From Oxyruncus cristatus (taxonomy: Eukaryota > Chordata > Aves > Passeriformes > Cotingidae), in the NCBI GenBank assembly GCA_013399855.1, contig VXAY01002359.1, positions 1,313,776 to 1,377,775 on the forward strand: a stretch of 64,000 nucleotides of DNA, written 5' to 3'. The position numbers were made by a program, and so were the translations under genes. Shown piece by piece: positions 63,965-64,000 of this stretch. A model generated the notes under the pieces. That model searched no databases and had not been told where the DNA came from. It saw only the letters and a program-made list of their open reading frames with translations. Numbering within the stretch: the stretch's first letter is position 1; each line of letters starts with the position of its first letter.

Positions 63965-64000
63965 TTTAGGAGATTATTATCAGCTTTTACACAGACTTCA
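63965..64000 (-). other. Possible 5' untranslated sequence at window edge
   Basis: These 36 bases lie directly upstream of the candidate start codon on the minus strand. They contain in-frame stops close to the ATG (TAA in the ATAATAATC stretch), which supports the chosen ATG as the first methionine of this exon unless an acceptor lies in between. No promoter element can be judged in so little sequence. Confidence 0.35.

Noticed and set aside
1..64000. tRNA, rRNA, snRNA, CRISPR arrays, bacterial operons or an intact endogenous retrovirus
   Set aside because: No pol III box pairs, conserved rRNA or snRNA blocks, spaced direct repeats, or paired LTRs with gag/pol/env frames were seen on either strand. 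Small hairpin RNAs cannot be ruled out without folding.

Overview
This window looks like ordinary bird nuclear DNA: AT-rich, almost empty of exons, and probably intronic or intergenic. The best evidence for a bird is three pieces of chicken-repeat-1 (CR1) LINE. They are an ORF2 fragment at 32885-33436 (+), a very short 3' tail at 47887-47945 (-), and a 3' end at 62938-63217 (+) that still reads as the ORF2 C-terminus followed by the 3' untranslated tail and degenerate ATTCTAT repeats. Nothing suggests a prokaryote: there are no packed long reading frames, operons, rRNA or CRISPR. Outside GC-rich stretches and repeats, no open frame is longer than chance allows for 64 kb of this composition.

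Layout. 1-32884 is AT-rich non-coding sequence with simple repeats and homopolymers. 32885-33436 is the decayed CR1 ORF2. 33437-47886 is non-coding; it contains a possible ancient short inverted-repeat element near 35.3-35.4 kb, a GC-richer block at 36.5-37.6 kb, a 28-bp tandem duplication at 42.2 kb and an A24 tract at 44.4 kb. 47887-47945 is the short CR1 tail. 47946-56520 is plain non-coding sequence. 56521-57720 is a GC-rich domain whose core (57001-57360) is a clear CpG island and hence a likely promoter, although neither its gene nor its direction can be read. 57721-62937 is AT-rich and contains one very well formed minus-strand 3' splice site near 59.8 kb. 62938-63217 is the CR1 3' end.

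The best protein-coding candidate is at the right edge. On the minus strand, 63964 to 63790 encodes a start methionine, a lysine-rich N-terminus, one hydrophobic membrane segment and a short polar segment with an N-glycosylation site, and it ends at a consensus splice donor. It looks like the first coding exon of a type II (signal-anchor) membrane protein transcribed leftwards. I do not recognise the gene. The rest of it would lie to the left, and a TACTAAC branch point with acceptor at 59788-59825 is a possible next exon. The CpG island lies about 6.5 kb downstream of that exon, so it may be an alternative promoter of the same gene or belong to another transcript.

I found no convincing undescribed system. 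The most useful leads are the edge exon, the strong acceptor near 59.8 kb and the unassigned CpG island.
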